NCBI GenBank assembly: GCA_016938425.1 | Contig: JAFGUR010000213.1 | Location: 1-20,991, forward strand | Length of the DNA: 20,991 nucleotides | From: Fusobacteriaceae bacterium | GTDB lineage: Bacteria > Fusobacteriota > Fusobacteriia > Fusobacteriales > Fusobacteriaceae | Reading direction: 5' to 3' | Part shown: piece after piece, positions 1 through 7,128 of the stretch | Layout: each line of letters opens with the position of its first letter | Position numbering within the stretch: position 1 is the first letter of the stretch | Program-made: the position numbers and the translations under genes | Notes under the pieces: generated by a model | What the model was told of the DNA's origin: nothing | The model's input: only the letters and a program-made list of their open reading frames with translations | Database searches by the model: none

Positions 1-180
1 AACATCTTTAAATAAATGTCAATTTTTTTCTACACTTTATATAACTATATTAGATTTAATTATAATTTGTTCAGATTTTTAATTCTAATAAAACTTAATT
101 TATCCTTAGTTCATATAAAATGCATTTGATTTTTCATAACTAAAATAAATTCTTTAAATAATAAAAATTGCTATAAATAT

Positions 181-203
181 AAAAAAACAGGATAAATCCT
201 GTT
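181..203 (-). terminator. Rho-independent terminator of the tRNA operon
   Basis: Read on the minus strand, arms AACAGGAT and ATCCTGTT (186-203) form a perfect hairpin with a tiny loop, followed at once by a run of T. It lies 11 bases past the CCA end of tRNA-Cys, so it closes the tRNA transcript. Confidence 0.85.
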
Positions 204-213
204 AAATTTCTTA

Positions 214-287
214 TGGAGGCGACGACCAGAATCGAACTGGTGATAGAGATTTTGCAGACCTCGGCCTTACCGCTTGGCGACGTCGCC
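214..287 (-). tRNA. tRNA-Cys (anticodon GCA)
   Basis: The minus strand folds into a full cloverleaf. The acceptor stem is GGCGACG/CGTCGCC, the anticodon stem GAGGT/ATCTC holds the loop CTGCAAA (anticodon GCA), and the T arm carries TTCGATT. The 3' CCA is encoded at 214-216. It is the last tRNA of a three-gene operon and lies just before the terminator. Confidence 0.95.
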
Positions 288-305
288 TTAATATAAAATT
301 TCAAA

Positions 306-383
306 TGGCGGGAGTGACGAGGCTCGAACTCGCGACCTCCTGCGTGACAGGCAGGCGCTCTAACCAAACTGAGCTACACCCCC
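306..383 (-). tRNA. tRNA-Asp (anticodon GTC)
   Basis: The minus strand gives acceptor GGGGGTG/CACTCCC with one G-T pair, anticodon stem CCTGC/GCAGG with loop CTGTCAC (anticodon GTC), a T loop TTCGAGC, discriminator G and an encoded CCA (306-308). It is the middle gene of the tRNA operon, 9 bases from tRNA-Val and 18 from tRNA-Cys. Confidence 0.95.
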
Positions 384-392
384 ATTTTTATA

Positions 393-468
393 TGGTGGTC
401 CCAACAGGACTTGAACCTGTGACCCCCTGCTTGTAAGGCAGGTGCTCTCCCAACTGAGCTATAGGACC
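393..468 (-). tRNA. tRNA-Val (anticodon TAC)
   Basis: The minus strand gives acceptor GGTCCTA/TGGGACC, D arm with GTTGGGAGAGC, anticodon stem CCTGC/GCAGG with loop CTTACAA (anticodon TAC) and an encoded CCA (393-395). It is the first gene transcribed in the operon, about 20 bases downstream of the promoter -10 box. Confidence 0.95.
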
Positions 469-488
469 TTATTTGTTCGGCGAGTTAA

Positions 489-517
489 ATATTATCATAA
501 ATACCATCATTCGTCAA
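489..517 (-). promoter_or_regulatory. Promoter of the tRNA operon
   Basis: On the minus strand TTGACG (512-517) is followed after exactly 17 bases by TAATAT (489-494). That is a near-consensus sigma-70 promoter, and its predicted start lies just ahead of tRNA-Val. Confidence 0.75.
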
Positions 518-656
518 CATTTTTTTATACTTTTTTTAGATTCTAATAAAATTAATCCAATAAAAATAGGTTTTTCAAGGCTTCTTGATATTTCCTAAGT
601 TTTTTTGAAAGCAAAGAGATAGTTAATTTTCTTATCCCTTTGCTTATCATAACAAC

Positions 657-1061
657 TTAATTAGGGCTTACTGAAAAATACAAAATCACTGATTTTAAAA
701 GATTTTAACTCTATTTTTAGTAAAAAAATGCAGAGTTTTTGACAAAAATCTTAAAAATCAAACATCCAAACCTTGGACTCCGCTTGCTCTGCATAAGATT
801 ACTCTAAAATTTCTTCCAAAAAACCGCGTAAACGTAGGACGTTTTTTGCGACCATAAGGAGCTTATCCTTTAGGAAATCCCTTATAAATTATAATAGGAA
901 ATATTTATATTGAATTATAAGGTGTCTAGCAACCCTTGCTGGTCGGGTTTAGATAATTTTACTCCTTTCAGGAGTTAGATTATCTTATGCGGAGCGTAAG
1001 CTATAGTTGGGCAGAAGCCCAAGGTTTTAAAAACTACTTCTAATTCATCAGACCCTAATTA
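657..1061 (+). repeat. MITE-like interspersed repeat, copy L
   Basis: This roughly 400-bp non-coding element lies between the tRNA operon and the end of treC, and is homologous to 2743-3057 in inverted orientation. Its ends are imperfect terminal inverted repeats: TTAATTAGGGCTTACTGAA at the left, and on the reverse strand TTAATTAGGGTCTGATGAA at the right. By eye the first 105 or so bases differ from copy R at about six positions. It holds hairpins shared with copy R: AAACGT/ACGTTT (830-844), AGCAA/TTGCT (about 928-940) and TTGGGC/GCCCAA (1007-1022). It also has stretches copy R lacks, notably about 951-1005, which contains two more hairpins. No open reading frame or transposase is seen, so any movement would need a transposase acting in trans. 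The MITE label is an inference from the termini, the length and the presence of two copies. Confidence 0.8.
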
Positions 1062-1082
1062 AATAATTCAAAAACTTTTACT

Positions 1083-2705
1083 TTACTTACTTAAATAAAT
1101 TCTTGCTTCATAAGGTCTTATATAATTTGAGGTTTCTTTATAATTACTATTTAGAAGTATATAATTATCTGATACAAAATAGTCTTCTTCTTTATCATAA
1201 AAATTACATACTACAAGTAATTCTTCTTGTTTGTATTTTCTTTTATATACATATAAACCTTTTGTATTGGTTTTGATTTCTTCATAATCACCAAATTTAA
1301 CTACATCATATTTCTTTCTAATTTTTATAAGTTCTTTATAATGATAAAATATAGAGTCCTCGTCTTTTAAAGCATTATATACATTGATTTCTTTATAATT
1401 TTTGTTCAAATTTATCCATGGTTCCTCTTTAGAAAACCCTCCGTTTATATCTGAATTCCATTGCATAGGAGTTCTACTATTATCTCTTGATTTTTTTTGC
1501 AAAACTTCTAATATGTCTTTTTCTTCATTGTCTTTTTTTAAAATATCAAAATAATTTAATGACTCTACATCTCTATAATCATCAATTTTATCAAAATAAG
1601 CATTTGTCATTCCAATTTCTTCTCCTTGATAAATATAAGGAGTTCCTTTTAGCATATGAAGTGCTGTTGCAAGCATTTTCCCACTTTCTCTATGATAAAT
1701 ATTATCATTACCAAAACGACTTATTGCTCTTGGCTGGTCATGATTACACCAAAATAATGCATTCCACCCTCCACCTTCATTCATTTTGATTTGCCATTCA
1801 GAAAATAGATTTTTTAACTTTTCAAAATCAAATTCAATATTAGACCATTTATTTCCATCCTTATAATCAACTTTCAAATGATGGAAATTGAATGTCATAT
1901 CTAATTCTTTTTCTTCTTTATTACTATAAAGTATACAATTTTCAACACTTGTACTACTCATTTCTCCAACTGTTATAACATCACTATATTTGCCAAAAGT
2001 ATTTTTATTTAATTCCTTCAAATACTCATGAATTTTTGTCCCATCTGTATAAAATCTTCTACCATCACCTTCATAATCATCTTCAAATATTTCTGGTTTA
2101 CTTATAAGGTTTATAACATCTAATCTAAAACCTTTTACACCTTTTTCAAGCCAAAAATTACATATTTTGTAAATTTCTTCTCTTAATTCTTCGTTTTCCC
2201 AATTTAAATCAGCTTGAGTTTTATCAAAAAGATGAAGATAATATTTATCTAAGTTAGGTACATATTCCCAAGTGTTTCCACCAAATTTTGAAACCCAGTT
2301 AGTTGGTTCTTTCCCGTTTTTCCCTTCTTTAAAAATATAGTAGTTCATATACTTCTCATTTCCTTTTAAAGCTTCCTTAAACCATTTATGCTCTGTGGAA
2401 GTATGATTAAATACCATATCTAGCATTATATAAATGTTTCTTTTCTTGCCTTCTTCTACCAGTTTCTCAAAATCTTTCATTGTTCCAAAATCTTTATTTA
2501 TATTACAGTAATCTGCAACATCATATCCATTATCATTTTGTGGAGAAGGATAAATTGGAGTTAGCCATATAAAATCTATTCCTAACTCCTCTAAATAGTC
2601 TAAACTATTTATTATCCCCCTCAAATCTCCTTGACCACTTCCTGTTGTATCTTTAAAACTTTTAGGATAAATCTGATAAATTACATATTCTCCTATATTT
2701 TTCAT
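1083..2705 (-). CDS. treC: Trehalose-6-phosphate hydrolase (GH13)
   Basis: This cytoplasmic enzyme splits trehalose 6-phosphate, made by the trehalose PTS, into glucose and glucose 6-phosphate. The 540-residue length is typical of the family. GH13 features are clear: the nucleophile Asp196 in GFRLD, the acid/base Glu248 in VGEMSS, and Asp323 in NHDQPR. The stretches QIYPKSFKDTTGSG, SKFGGNTW, QADLNWEN and EGDGRRFYTDG are those of TreC/TreA rather than oligo-1,6-glucosidases, and TreB next door agrees. The start at 2705 follows AAGGAG at a good distance. A MITE-like repeat of about 310 bp separates it from treB, and an inverted copy begins about 20 bases past its stop. I see no strong promoter directly upstream, so it probably relies on read-through from treB across the repeat. 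The function is close to certain; how it is transcribed is not. Confidence 0.95.
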   Translation of the reverse strand: MKNIGEYVIYQIYPKSFKDTTGSGQGDLRGIINSLDYLEELGIDFIWLTPIYPSPQNDNGYDVADYCNINKDFGTMKDFEKLVEEGKKRNIYIMLDMVFNHTSTEHKWFKEALKGNEKYMNYYIFKEGKNGKEPTNWVSKFGGNTWEYVPNLDKYYLHLFDKTQADLNWENEELREEIYKICNFWLEKGVKGFRLDVINLISKPEIFEDDYEGDGRRFYTDGTKIHEYLKELNKNTFGKYSDVITVGEMSSTSVENCILYSNKEEKELDMTFNFHHLKVDYKDGNKWSNIEFDFEKLKNLFSEWQIKMNEGGGWNALFWCNHDQPRAISRFGNDNIYHRESGKMLATALHMLKGTPYIYQGEEIGMTNAYFDKIDDYRDVESLNYFDILKKDNEEKDILEVLQKKSRDNSRTPMQWNSDINGGFSKEEPWINLNKNYKEINVYNALKDEDSIFYHYKELIKIRKKYDVVKFGDYEEIKTNTKGLYVYKRKYKQEELLVVCNFYDKEEDYFVSDNYILLNSNYKETSNYIRPYEARIYLSK

Positions 2706-2742
2706 ATTTTAAACTCCTTAATATAATCTCAATTTTCCAACC

Positions 2743-3057
2743 TCTAATTAGGTTCTACTGAATTAGAAGGGATTTTTAAAATCTTGGGCTTCTGCCCAAA
2801 CCCGACCAGCAACGGTTGCTGGACACCTTGTAAAATAAAGAATTTATTTTTAATTTTAAAATATAAGGGGTTTCCTAAAGGATAAGCTCCCTACAGTCGC
2901 AAAAAACGTCCCACGTTTACGAGGTTTGGACACGCAGTCCAAGGTTTAAATGCTTGATTTTTAAGATTTTTTGTCAAAAGCTCTGCATTTTTTTATTAAA
3001 AATAGAGTTAAAATCTTTTAAAATCAATTATTTTGTATTTTTCAGTAAGCCCTATTA
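2743..3057 (-). repeat. MITE-like interspersed repeat, copy R, between treB and treC
   Basis: This is the second copy of the element at 657-1061, inverted relative to it, filling almost all of the 336-bp treB-treC gap. On the minus strand it starts TTAATAGGGCTTACTGAA and ends in the complement of TCTAATTAGGTTCTACTGAA, which again are imperfect terminal inverted repeats. Internal palindromes are sharper than in copy L: TTGGGC/GCCCAA (2784-2799), CCAGCAAC/GTTGCTGG with a single central base (2806-2822), and AAACGT/ACGTTT (2904-2918). The outer end runs into treB and supplies its last codons and stop. It holds no gene of its own and no convincing promoter for treC. Confidence 0.8.
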
Positions 3058-4460
3058 ACATTTTTCTTTTTATAAATTAACATTGTAATAACAACTGGTA
3101 CTATAATTGCTATTAGCATACAAACTGCATAAATTGCCCAGTATTGAGGTTTTATTGATAAAATCCCCGGTAATCCTCCTACTCCTATTCCATTGGACAT
3201 AACACCAAAGGCTCCTGCAACTATTGCTGCACAAGCTGAACCTATCATTGCTGCTAACATTGGATATTTATATTTCAAGTTTATTCCATACATTGCTGGT
3301 TCTGTTACTCCTAAATATGCTGATATTACTGCTGGAACAGACACTTCTCTCTCTTGTTTGTTCTTTTTATTTGCAAGAACAATTCCTAAAACTGCTGAAC
3401 CTTGAGCTATATTTGAAAGTGCAATTAATGGCCATAACATTGTACCACCCATACTTTGAACTAATTGTAAATCAACAGCATTTGTTGTATGATGAACTCC
3501 TGTTATTACTAATGGAGCATATAAAAATCCAAACAAAGCTGAACCTATCATTGCAAAAGGTCCTGTTAATGCAAATTTTGCTATAACAGCTACTCCATCA
3601 CCAATTGTTCTTCCTATTGGCCCTATTAATGTATGAGCTAAAATAACAGTTAACAATAAAGCCACAAAAGGAACTACTACTAAGTTTAAGTAATCAGGAA
3701 CCATTTTCTTTACTTTATTTTCAATGAAAGCTAAGCACATTCCTGCTAACATTGCTGGTATTACTTGGGCTTGATATCCAACTTTTTGAATAGCAAAACT
3801 TCCAAAATCCCATACTTCTGGAGCTTTTTGTCCAATTGCATAAGCATTCATAAGTTGTGGTGAAACTAGTGTTATTCCTAAAACTATTCCTAAAATTGGT
3901 GTTCCACCCATTTTTTTTACAACTGACCAAGTTACTCCTACAGGTAAAAAATGAAATATAGCTTCTCCTAATAACCATAAAAAAGAATGAGCTCCTGCCC
4001 AAAAAGGACTAACTTCTACCAAAGTTTTAGTTCCACCATCTAGAATTTTTATGTCACCAATTATGTTTCTAAATCCTAAAATTAAACCTCCAACAATGAT
4101 TGCTGGTAACAAAGGAACAAAAATTTCTGCCAAATGTGATATTGCTCTTTCAAAAATATTCATATTTTTTCTAGCTGCAACTTTTGCTTCTTCTTTATTC
4201 ATTTCTGATAACCCAGCTTCTAAAATAAATTCTTTGTAAAATTCTCCTACTCCTGCTCCGATTATCACTTGAAATTGACCTGCATTTGTAAAAGTTCCCT
4301 TTACTGAACTAAGTTCTGCAATTTTTTCTACATTTGCCTTTTTATCGTCATTTAAAACGAATCTCATTCTTGTTACGCAATGAGTTACTCCAGCAATATT
4401 TTCTTTTCCTCCAACCAAATTCAACAACTCTTTAACATCAGATTTTAAATAGCTTGCCAT
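3042..4460 (-). CDS. treB: PTS system trehalose-specific EIIBC component
   Basis: This inner-membrane permease imports trehalose and phosphorylates it to trehalose 6-phosphate. The 472-residue protein has an N-terminal EIIB domain (about 1-85) with the phospho-accepting Cys28 in GVTHCVTRMRF, then an EIIC membrane domain with the signature GVTEPAMYGINLKY. Segments such as KKMGGTPILGIVLG, LVSPQLMNAY and EVWDFGSF match TreB closely. There is no EIIA domain, so a separate glucose-type EIIA is needed. I place the start at 4460 (MASYLKSD) because AAAGGGTGG precedes it. An upstream in-frame ATG at 4490 would put coding sequence over the first operator. The last residues and the TGA stop are read from the end of repeat copy R. 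The gene is first in the treBC unit and probably controlled by TreR. Confidence 0.95.
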   Translation of the reverse strand: MASYLKSDVKELLNLVGGKENIAGVTHCVTRMRFVLNDDKKANVEKIAELSSVKGTFTNAGQFQVIIGAGVGEFYKEFILEAGLSEMNKEEAKVAARKNMNIFERAISHLAEIFVPLLPAIIVGGLILGFRNIIGDIKILDGGTKTLVEVSPFWAGAHSFLWLLGEAIFHFLPVGVTWSVVKKMGGTPILGIVLGITLVSPQLMNAYAIGQKAPEVWDFGSFAIQKVGYQAQVIPAMLAGMCLAFIENKVKKMVPDYLNLVVVPFVALLLTVILAHTLIGPIGRTIGDGVAVIAKFALTGPFAMIGSALFGFLYAPLVITGVHHTTNAVDLQLVQSMGGTMLWPLIALSNIAQGSAVLGIVLANKKNKQEREVSVPAVISAYLGVTEPAMYGINLKYKYPMLAAMIGSACAAIVAGAFGVMSNGIGVGGLPGILSIKPQYWAIYAVCMLIAIIVPVVITMLIYKKKNVNRAY

Positions 4461-4474
4461 TTTTCCACCCTTTC

Positions 4475-4490
4475 TTGGGAACATTCCCAA
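4475..4490 (-). promoter_or_regulatory. TreR-type operator O1 (gene-proximal)
   Basis: The 16-bp site TTGGGAACATTCCCAA has 7-bp perfect arms around a CA centre. It lies between the treB ribosome site and the promoter. The same core recurs 32 bp upstream, and the regulator next door is TreR. Confidence 0.8.
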
Positions 4491-4500
4491 TATTCTTTAA

Positions 4501-4528
4501 AAATTTTTGGGAACATTCCCAAAAATTT
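4501..4528 (-). promoter_or_regulatory. TreR-type operator O2 (promoter-proximal)
   Basis: A 28-bp palindrome has perfect 13-base arms, AAATTTTTGGGAA and its complement, around a CA centre. It starts about a dozen bases downstream of the treB -10 box, so a bound repressor would cover the transcription start. Its core TTGGGAA-CA-TTCCCAA is identical to O1, and the centres are 32 bp apart, about three helical turns. Confidence 0.85.
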
Positions 4529-4539
4529 ATTTATGATCA

Positions 4540-4568
4540 TTTATACCCTTTTTATTTTTTATTGTCAA
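4540..4568 (-). promoter_or_regulatory. Promoter of treBC
   Basis: On the minus strand a perfect TTGACA (4563-4568) is followed after 17 bases by TATAAA (4540-4545). It lies in the treR-treB gap, so treBC has its own promoter, apart from that of treR. Confidence 0.85.
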
Positions 4569-4606
4569 TATTTTTTTGTTATTTTTATAAACATTCTGTA
4601 TTAATC

Positions 4607-5557
4607 TTAACCCAAAATTAACTGGGACTCCATAGTTATTAGATTTTCGCACTCTTTATCATCTATAATATCAAATATAAGTTCTCCTGCCTTAATTCCT
4701 GCTTGTTTAAATGACAAATTAACACTCACATAATTTTTATATATAAATTCTATTAATTCATTATTCCCTACTCCTGAAACTTCAATATTTTCTATATTTT
4801 TATCTGATAAATACTTTCTTATTCCTAATGATATATTATCTGTTGCACAAACTATTACTTCTACCTTATTTTCTAATATTTCTTTGGCTTTTTCATAGGC
4901 CGTTTTATAAGAAAAATCAGAAAACACGCTAATATTCTTCATATTATTTTTCTCCACAAAATTCTTATAAGCTTCATAACGCTTTTTCCCTGTTGTTTCG
5001 TCACTTAAATCTACTCCAATATAAGCTATTTTTCGTTTATTTTTTTTATAAAAGTAATCCATTATCTTTTCTATAGCACCATAATCATCATAGACTATAG
5101 AGGTAAAGCCTTCTACCTCTTGAGCCATCATAATTATTGGCATTTTCAAACTTTTTAAATAATCATACTTCATTCCACTTTTTGCAAAAATAATAATTCC
5201 TTCTACCTTTTTATTTATAAGCATTCCAATATGTTCTTTTGTTTTTTCATCATCAAATAAACTTTCTACTAAAACAACATCATAACCTTTTCCATATATA
5301 ACTTCTAACATCCCTCTAATTGCTCTTATTTCTGAAGGAGAATCTAAACGACTTGCTACAATTCCTATAACCCTTGTACTTGAAGTTCTCATTCCTCTAG
5401 CATTAGTTGAAGGAGTATAGTTTAGCTCTTTTATAACTTCTAAAACTTTTATTTTCGTTTCTTCTTTAACATTTTCATCATTATTTAAAACTCTGGATAC
5501 TGTGGATTTCCCTACTCCCGCTTTTTTTGCTACATCTATGATAGTAATCTTTTCCAA
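4607..5557 (-). CDS. treR: Trehalose operon repressor, LacI family
   Basis: This DNA-binding repressor of treBC probably responds to trehalose 6-phosphate, as TreR does in enterics. The 316-residue protein has an N-terminal helix-turn-helix (TIIDVAKKAGVGKSTVSRVLNN), a canonical hinge helix with YTPSTNARGMR, and a sugar-binding domain. Several stretches follow enteric TreR, including VASRLDSPSE, YDDYGAI, DETTGKKRYEAY and CATDNISLGIRKYL. The start codon is TTG at 5557. The helix-turn-helix begins immediately after it, AGGGTGAT lies at the right distance upstream, and no ATG in this frame fits. The gene sits upstream of treB on the same strand, and the treB promoter and operators fill the gap between them. 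Its own promoter region (about 5600-5645) overlaps that of the divergent bioB. Confidence 0.92.
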   Translation of the reverse strand: MEKITIIDVAKKAGVGKSTVSRVLNNDENVKEETKIKVLEVIKELNYTPSTNARGMRTSSTRVIGIVASRLDSPSEIRAIRGMLEVIYGKGYDVVLVESLFDDEKTKEHIGMLINKKVEGIIIFAKSGMKYDYLKSLKMPIIMMAQEVEGFTSIVYDDYGAIEKIMDYFYKKNKRKIAYIGVDLSDETTGKKRYEAYKNFVEKNNMKNISVFSDFSYKTAYEKAKEILENKVEVIVCATDNISLGIRKYLSDKNIENIEVSGVGNNELIEFIYKNYVSVNLSFKQAGIKAGELIFDIIDDKECENLITMESQLILG

Positions 5558-5630
5558 ATTTCATCACCCTATTTAATTTACTTAATTTTAATATACTATA
5601 TTTATTAAGAATATACAATAAATAGCTGTA

Positions 5631-5659
5631 TTTACAATATATTAAAAATTTGGTAAAAT
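5631..5659 (+). promoter_or_regulatory. Promoter of bioB
   Basis: TTTACA (5631-5636) and TAAAAT (5654-5659) are separated by 17 bases, 33 bases ahead of the bioB start codon. No clear BirA-type inverted repeat is visible. On the other strand TTGTAA and TATATT in the same stretch could drive treR, so the two promoters may overlap. Confidence 0.55.
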
Positions 5660-5691
5660 AGTTTATCACAGAGGTAAAGAAAGGAAGGGTT

Positions 5692-6693
5692 ATGGATTTA
5701 AGAAAATTTATTGATGAAGTACCTACAGAAGCCGAAGCTCTTGAGCTTTTTAATTTAAAAGGTTCAAAACTTATGGAACTTTTTACTGTAGCAAATGAAG
5801 TTAGAGAAAAATATTGTGGAAATAGATTAAACATCACAACTTTAACAAATGCAAAGGCTGGAGAATGTCTAGAAGATTGTAAATTTTGTGCACAATCAAT
5901 TCACTATGCAACAAATATTGATACCTACACTCTTAAAGATAAAGCTAAAATTGTTGAAGAATTTGATAGAGCTATTAAAGTTAATGGAGCTGACACATTT
6001 TGCTTAGTTACAGCTACAAGAGGTCTTGTTAAAGATGATAGTGATTATTCTAGAATTGTTGATATTGCAAAGGAACTAAAACAAAGAAATCATAATATTA
6101 AACTCTGTGCTTCAATGGGAATGACTGATAAAGTTACTGCAAAAGGGCTAAAAGAGGCTGGTATAGACATTTACAATTCTAACTTACAAACAGCTCCAAG
6201 TGCTTATGATAAAAGAGTTGCTACAACTCATACTTCCCAAGATAGACTAAACACTCTTAGAGCTGCTAAAGAGGCTGGGCTTGAAATTTGTACTGGTGGA
6301 ATTGTTGGTTTAGGAGAAACTTATGAAGAACAAGTTGAAATGGCATATACTTTAAAAAGCTTAGGTGCTAATGTAGTTCCTATAAATGTTTTAAGTGCAA
6401 TTAAGGGAACTCCATATGAAAATCAAGGTACTAAAGAAATTTATGACATACTTAAAACTATTGCTATTTATAGATTAATTTTAAAATCATCTTTAATCAA
6501 AATTGCTGCTGGTAGAGAAAAAAGATTAAAAGATTTCATGGGAATGTCCTTCATGTGTGGAGCAAATTCTATGATTGTATCAGGTTACTTAACTACTTGT
6601 GGAAGAGATATTGAAGACGATTTAAAATTTATTGATGATATTAAAAAGCTTTGGGGTGCTTCTGAAGACGATTTAAAATTTGAAGAAATATAA
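5692..6693 (+). CDS. bioB: Biotin synthase (radical SAM)
   Basis: It inserts sulfur into dethiobiotin, the last step of biotin synthesis, in the cytoplasm. The 333-residue protein has the radical-SAM cluster motif CLEDCKFC near residue 60. The ligands of the second cluster seen in E. coli BioB also have counterparts: Cys in TFCLVTATRG, Cys in KLCASMGM, Cys in EICTGGIVGLGE and Arg in AAGREKR. Two spots differ from classic BioB: NSNLQTAPSAY where E. coli has NHNLDT, and extra Cys in FMCGANS and LTTCGRD near the C terminus. The start follows AAGGAAGGG. No bioA, bioD, bioF or transporter gene is adjacent, so the cell may make biotin from imported or separately made dethiobiotin. Convergent with 6707-7105 over a shared terminator. 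Confidence 0.93.
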   Translation: MDLRKFIDEVPTEAEALELFNLKGSKLMELFTVANEVREKYCGNRLNITTLTNAKAGECLEDCKFCAQSIHYATNIDTYTLKDKAKIVEEFDRAIKVNGADTFCLVTATRGLVKDDSDYSRIVDIAKELKQRNHNIKLCASMGMTDKVTAKGLKEAGIDIYNSNLQTAPSAYDKRVATTHTSQDRLNTLRAAKEAGLEICTGGIVGLGETYEEQVEMAYTLKSLGANVVPINVLSAIKGTPYENQGTKEIYDILKTIAIYRLILKSSLIKIAAGREKRLKDFMGMSFMCGANSMIVSGYLTTCGRDIEDDLKFIDDIKKLWGASEDDLKFEEI

Positions 6694-6695
6694 AA

Positions 6696-6720
6696 AACTG
6701 GGTTTTTTAAAAGCCCAGTT
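6696..6720. terminator. Shared terminator between bioB and the convergent membrane-protein gene
   Basis: Arms AACTGGG (6696-6702) and CCCAGTT (6714-6720) form a hairpin. The T run is on the minus-strand side, so termination is stronger for the leftward gene, whose last codons and stop lie within the hairpin. For bioB it starts 3 bases after the stop but has only a short T stretch. Confidence 0.7.
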
Positions 6721-7105
6721 CTCTATATTTAAAATCTTGCAACATCTGATTTAGTTCAGGTAAAGAATCAAAAATAAACCCTAGCGATATTATCATTGCT
6801 ACTATAGTAGCTAGTATTACTGCAAAAATAAGAAATGTCATTGCCATTTTTAGAGACTTTATTAGCTCTATTTCACATACTTTATTGTATATAAATGTTA
6901 AGCTTAAAAAATGTAACATTAAACTTATGACCTCAGGCAAATCTATCAACTCCTCAAGATTATTTATGACCATTACTCCTACACTTCCAATTATTGATAC
7001 CATTAGGATATTTTTATTGGTCAGATTTTCTTTATAAATCTTAGATAGTATCTTTGTAAAAATACTAAATACAAACAAATATATACAGATTATTTCAAAA
7101 GACAT
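6707..7105 (-). CDS. Small membrane protein of unknown function
   Basis: This 132-residue protein belongs to no family I recognise. It is mostly hydrophobic, with about four predicted membrane spans (roughly residues 3-20, 32-48, 58-74 and 86-112) and a short polar tail ending YRELGF. It starts 23 bases after the stop of the amino-acid transporter gene upstream and has its own AGGAGAGGAG ribosome site, so the two are probably one operon and may act together. The size and span count recall small partner subunits of amino-acid exporters such as AzlD, but I see no AzlD sequence signature. The membrane part of a sensor is another possibility. The final codons form one arm of the terminator hairpin. 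Confidence 0.7.
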   Translation of the reverse strand: MSFEIICIYLFVFSIFTKILSKIYKENLTNKNILMVSIIGSVGVMVINNLEELIDLPEVISLMLHFLSLTFIYNKVCEIELIKSLKMAMTFLIFAVILATIVAMIISLGFIFDSLPELNQMLQDFKYRELGF

Positions 7106-7128
7106 TATGTGTCTCCTCTCCTAAAATT

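Noticed and set aside
140..367. 75-codon minus-strand reading frame
   Set aside because: It runs through the tRNA-Cys and tRNA-Asp genes and the terminator, so it is chance.
657..3057. Classical composite transposon carrying treC
   Set aside because: Neither repeat encodes a transposase, and treC belongs functionally with the adjacent treB and treR, so foreign cargo is not needed to explain it. Two separate insertions around a native gene are equally possible.
3224..3586. 120-codon plus-strand frame within treB
   Set aside because: It is antisense to conserved EIIC sequence and is low-complexity Leu-rich, a shadow of the real gene.
4461..4490. Earlier start of treB at 4490
   Set aside because: It would make the operator O1 coding and lacks a ribosome site; AAAGGGTGG supports the ATG at 4460, where TreB homology begins.
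5558..5691. BirA operator or biotin-related riboswitch ahead of bioB
   Set aside because: ATTTACAA resembles one BirA half site, but no partner half lies at the proper spacing, and no conserved riboswitch fold is apparent.
5481..5837. 118-codon minus-strand frame starting in bioB and running into treR
   Set aside because: It overlaps two well-supported genes in other frames. Its internal ATG just upstream of the treR TTG is out of frame with the helix-turn-helix.
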